Below, in pieces: positions 62,283-64,000 of a stretch of DNA of 64,000 nucleotides; position 1 is the stretch's first letter, and every line of letters starts with the position of its first letter. Origin of the DNA: Phycisphaerae bacterium (GTDB taxonomy: Bacteria > Planctomycetota > Phycisphaerae > UBA1845 > PWPN01); contig DAOOIV010000002.1 of NCBI GenBank assembly GCA_035384605.1, positions 62,001-126,000 of the forward strand, given 5' to 3'. A program made the translations under genes and the position numbers. Below the pieces are notes generated by a model. That model saw only the letters and a program-made list of their open reading frames with translations. It was not told the DNA's origin and made no database searches.

Positions 62283-62319
62283 CGTTCGTCTCCTTTCGTT
62301 GTGCATGACTTACCTCATG

Positions 62320-62329
62320 TTTCGCGAAA
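62320..62329. promoter_or_regulatory. Palindrome in the divergent region, possible operator
   Basis: TTTCGCGAAA is a perfect 10-bp palindrome midway between the minus-strand cluster (start 62282) and the packaging genes (start 62442). Its position fits a shared operator, but a short palindrome in GC-rich DNA can also be chance. Confidence 0.35.
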
Positions 62330-62441
62330 GGGAAGGCAATTCCCCGGAGAATCTGCGATTTCTCGAAGATTCGGCTGCACCGTACTCACCGGTACCGACA
62401 TGCGGTGTGACCGAACTTCATGTCGGCAGGAGGCGGCGTGA

Positions 62442-62648
62442 ATGGGCGAGCCCGCGCGCATGAACCCGACCGCGATCGCCGTGGCGGACGCCGCCCGCCT
62501 TTTGTCGGCCGCAGGTGGCCGTTCGGTGACACCGGAACAGATCGAGGCCGACATCGAGGCCGGGATGCCCACGAACGCGGACGGGACGATCAACCTCGTG
62601 CGCTATGCCGCATGGCTCGTGAAGGAGATGTCCGCCGGTGGCGATTGA
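62442..62648 (+). CDS. Small protein resembling the N-terminal domain of the terminase
   Basis: The 68-residue product (TAIAVADAARLLSAAGGRSV, PEQIEADIEAGMPTNADGTI, NLVRYAAWLVKEMSAGG) looks like a small helix-turn-helix DNA-binding domain. Its LVRYAAWLVKE matches LIRYVAWLVQE in the first 60 residues of the next protein. It may be a terminase small subunit or a regulator. AGGAGG lies 8 nt before ATG 62442. The stop overlaps the terminase start by 11 bp, so translation is coupled. Confidence 0.65.
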   Translation: MGEPARMNPTAIAVADAARLLSAAGGRSVTPEQIEADIEAGMPTNADGTINLVRYAAWLVKEMSAGGD

Positions 62649-64000
62649 CCCGAGGCATCTGAAACCGGCGCAACTGGTCCAACTGCTGAACTCCTGGGGC
62701 GAGGTGATCAGCGAACGGCAGCTGCTGCGCCACCGCAGCCGCGCGGGGCTTCGCATCGGCGACGGCCGGACCATCGATCTGATCCGCTACGTCGCCTGGC
62801 TCGTCCAGGAGCGCCACGCGCCGCGGCCGGAGCCCGATGGTCCCACCGGCTACGAGGCCCTGAAGGAACGGGCGCGGCAACGCAACCTCGCGCTGTCGCT
62901 CGCCGGCCGCGACATCGGCGAGCTGCCGCCCGTGGCCGATCCCCCGCGAAAGGCCAAGGCCGCGAGGGACTTCCGGTTCTTCTGCGAGCAGTACTTCCCG
63001 CAAACGTTTCACCTGCCGTGGTCCCCGGATCACCTGAAGGTCATCGCCAAGATCGAACTGGCGGTTCTTGCCGGCGGCCTTTTCGCGATGGCCATGCCCC
63101 GGGGATCGGGCAAGACCAGCCTGTGCGAGACGGCCTGCCTGTGGGCGATGGTCTACGGCCATCGCGAGTTCGTCGCCCTCATCGGCGCCGATGAGGAGCA
63201 CGCCGCCAACATGCTCGACTCGATCAAGGCCGAGTTGGAGAACAACGAGCGACTGCTCGCCGACTTCCCCGAGGTCGTCTTCCCGATCCACAGGCTCGAA
63301 GGCATCCACCAGCGGTCGGCCGGCCAGCTCTACCAGGGCAAGCAGACGCACATCGGCTGGACCGCCCGCGAGATCGTGCTGCCCACGATCCCCGGCAGCG
63401 CGGCGTCCGGGGCCATCATCCGCGTGGCAGGGATCACCGGTCGGATTCGCGGCATGAAGCACAAGCGGGCGGACGGATCGAGTGTCCGGCCGTCGCTCGT
63501 GCTGATCGACGACCCGCAGACGGATGAATCGGCACGTAGCCCGAGTCAGTGCGCCACGCGCGAACGCATCCTGGCCGGCGCCATCCTCGGCCTGGCCGGT
63601 CCCGGTAAGAAGATCGCCGGGCTGATGACGCTGACTGTCGTGCGTCCGGACGACATGGCCGATCGCATCCTCGACCGCGAGAAGCACCCGCAGTGGCAAG
63701 GCGAACGGACGAAGATGGTCTACGCCTGGCCGACGAACGAGGCCCTGTGGGCACGGTACACCGAGATCTGGCGCGAGGGGATGCGGGCCGATCGCGGCAT
63801 GGGCGAGGCGACGGAGTTCTATCGCACGCATCGGGCCCAGATGGATGAAGGCGCCGTCGTTGCTTGGCCCGAGCGGCACCACCCGGATGAAATCTCGGCT
63901 ATCCAGCATGCGATGGACCTGAAGCTCGACCGGGGCGAGGCGGCGTTCTTCGCCGAGTACCAAAACGAGCCGCTGCCCGAGGACCTGCCGGATGATGACC
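62638..64000 (+). CDS. terL: Phage terminase large subunit (3' end outside window)
   Basis: The visible 454 residues include the packaging ATPase: Walker A MPRGSGKTS (154-161), an adenine-motif region (FVALIGADEEHAANMLDSIK) and Walker B SLVLIDDPQ (286-294), followed by a coupling segment (LMTLTVVRPDDMADRILDRE). The nuclease domain begins at the window end or beyond. The first 60 residues (LLNSWGEVISERQLLRHRSR, GLRIGDGRTIDLIRYVAWLV) form an extra helix-turn-helix-like domain similar to the preceding gene. The start is GTG 62638 with AGGAG about 10 nt upstream. The frame is open to base 64000. Its presence identifies the element as phage-derived. Confidence 0.92.
   Translation, partial: MAIDPRHLKPAQLVQLLNSWGEVISERQLLRHRSRAGLRIGDGRTIDLIRYVAWLVQERHAPRPEPDGPTGYEALKERARQRNLALSLAGRDIGELPPVADPPRKAKAARDFRFFCEQYFPQTFHLPWSPDHLKVIAKIELAVLAGGLFAMAMPRGSGKTSLCETACLWAMVYGHREFVALIGADEEHAANMLDSIKAELENNERLLADFPEVVFPIHRLEGIHQRSAGQLYQGKQTHIGWTAREIVLPTIPGSAASGAIIRVAGITGRIRGMKHKRADGSSVRPSLVLIDDPQTDESARSPSQCATRERILAGAILGLAGPGKKIAGLMTLTVVRPDDMADRILDREKHPQWQGERTKMVYAWPTNEALWARYTEIWREGMRADRGMGEATEFYRTHRAQMDEGAVVAWPERHHPDEISAIQHAMDLKLDRGEAAFFAEYQNEPLPEDLPDDD

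Noticed and set aside
62590..63963. 457-codon minus-strand frame opposite the terminase
   Set aside because: It mirrors the terminase codons in GC-rich DNA; the plus-strand frame carries clear ATPase motifs.

Overview
The window is GC-rich chromosomal DNA from a bacterium that is most likely a planctomycete, probably of the Phycisphaerae type. The evidence is gene content only: a bacterial DNA topoisomerase VI pair (top6B/top6A), long TPR lipoproteins, many secreted carbohydrate-active proteins with planctomycete-style architectures (DUF5722, GH127 with a discoidin-like tail, a CBM9-DUF4091 relic), and a phage protein of the DUF1580 type. There is no rRNA operon in the window, so the phylum call is an inference.

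Region 1 (1-6400) starts inside a sigma-54-dependent response regulator. It is followed by twin upstream repeats and a near-consensus -24/-12 promoter in front of a cysteine-less DksA/TraR-like gene. Next come top6B, the gutted remains of a nucleotidyltransferase gene, top6A and an acyl-carrier-like protein. Region 2 (6600-11500) has a 5'-truncated IS66 transposase, two secreted polysaccharide-active proteins and proA. Region 3 (11600-21000) has the c-di-AMP pair cdaA-cdaR, a secreted CocE-type hydrolase, peptide deformylase, a TPR protein, rpsT with a clear terminator, a TlyA-like methyltransferase without an S4 domain, and two small lipoproteins.

Region 4 (21200-34200, all minus strand) is mostly translation and information processing: nusA, infB, DUF503 (ylxP-like), rbfA, an HhH-GPD protein, hisG, a ~1200-residue TPR lipoprotein and yebC. 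It is preceded by an ugpC-type sugar ABC ATPase that ends at its own terminator. rimP is not in its usual place before nusA.

Region 5 (34400-47000) is a carbohydrate island. It holds a frameshifted CBM9/DUF4091 gene with an intact signal peptide and RBS, a URO-D-family protein, a three-gene run of MFS transporter, TIM-barrel isomerase and GH65 phosphorylase, a DUF5722 protein and a GH127 lipoprotein. Several leaders here carry inverted repeats or terminator-like hairpins that may be regulatory. A long acidic, coiled-coil protein of unknown function follows (47182-48942), then about 1 kb with no supported gene.

Region 6 (50023-64000 and beyond) is the left part of a prophage or phage-like element. 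It begins at a tRNA-Gly(CCC) gene with a tyrosine integrase reading away from the tRNA 3' end. A tightly packed recombination/replication module follows: DUF1580 HTH, PD-(D/E)XK nuclease, Sak4-like RecA ATPase, DUF669 protein, RusA resolvase, SF2 helicase and primase-polymerase/AAA. After that come a GC-hairpin cluster, a ParB-methyltransferase fusion, a short opposite-strand cluster with a HARE-HTH protein, and the packaging genes. The terminase large subunit runs off the window, so the right attachment site and structural genes cannot be seen.
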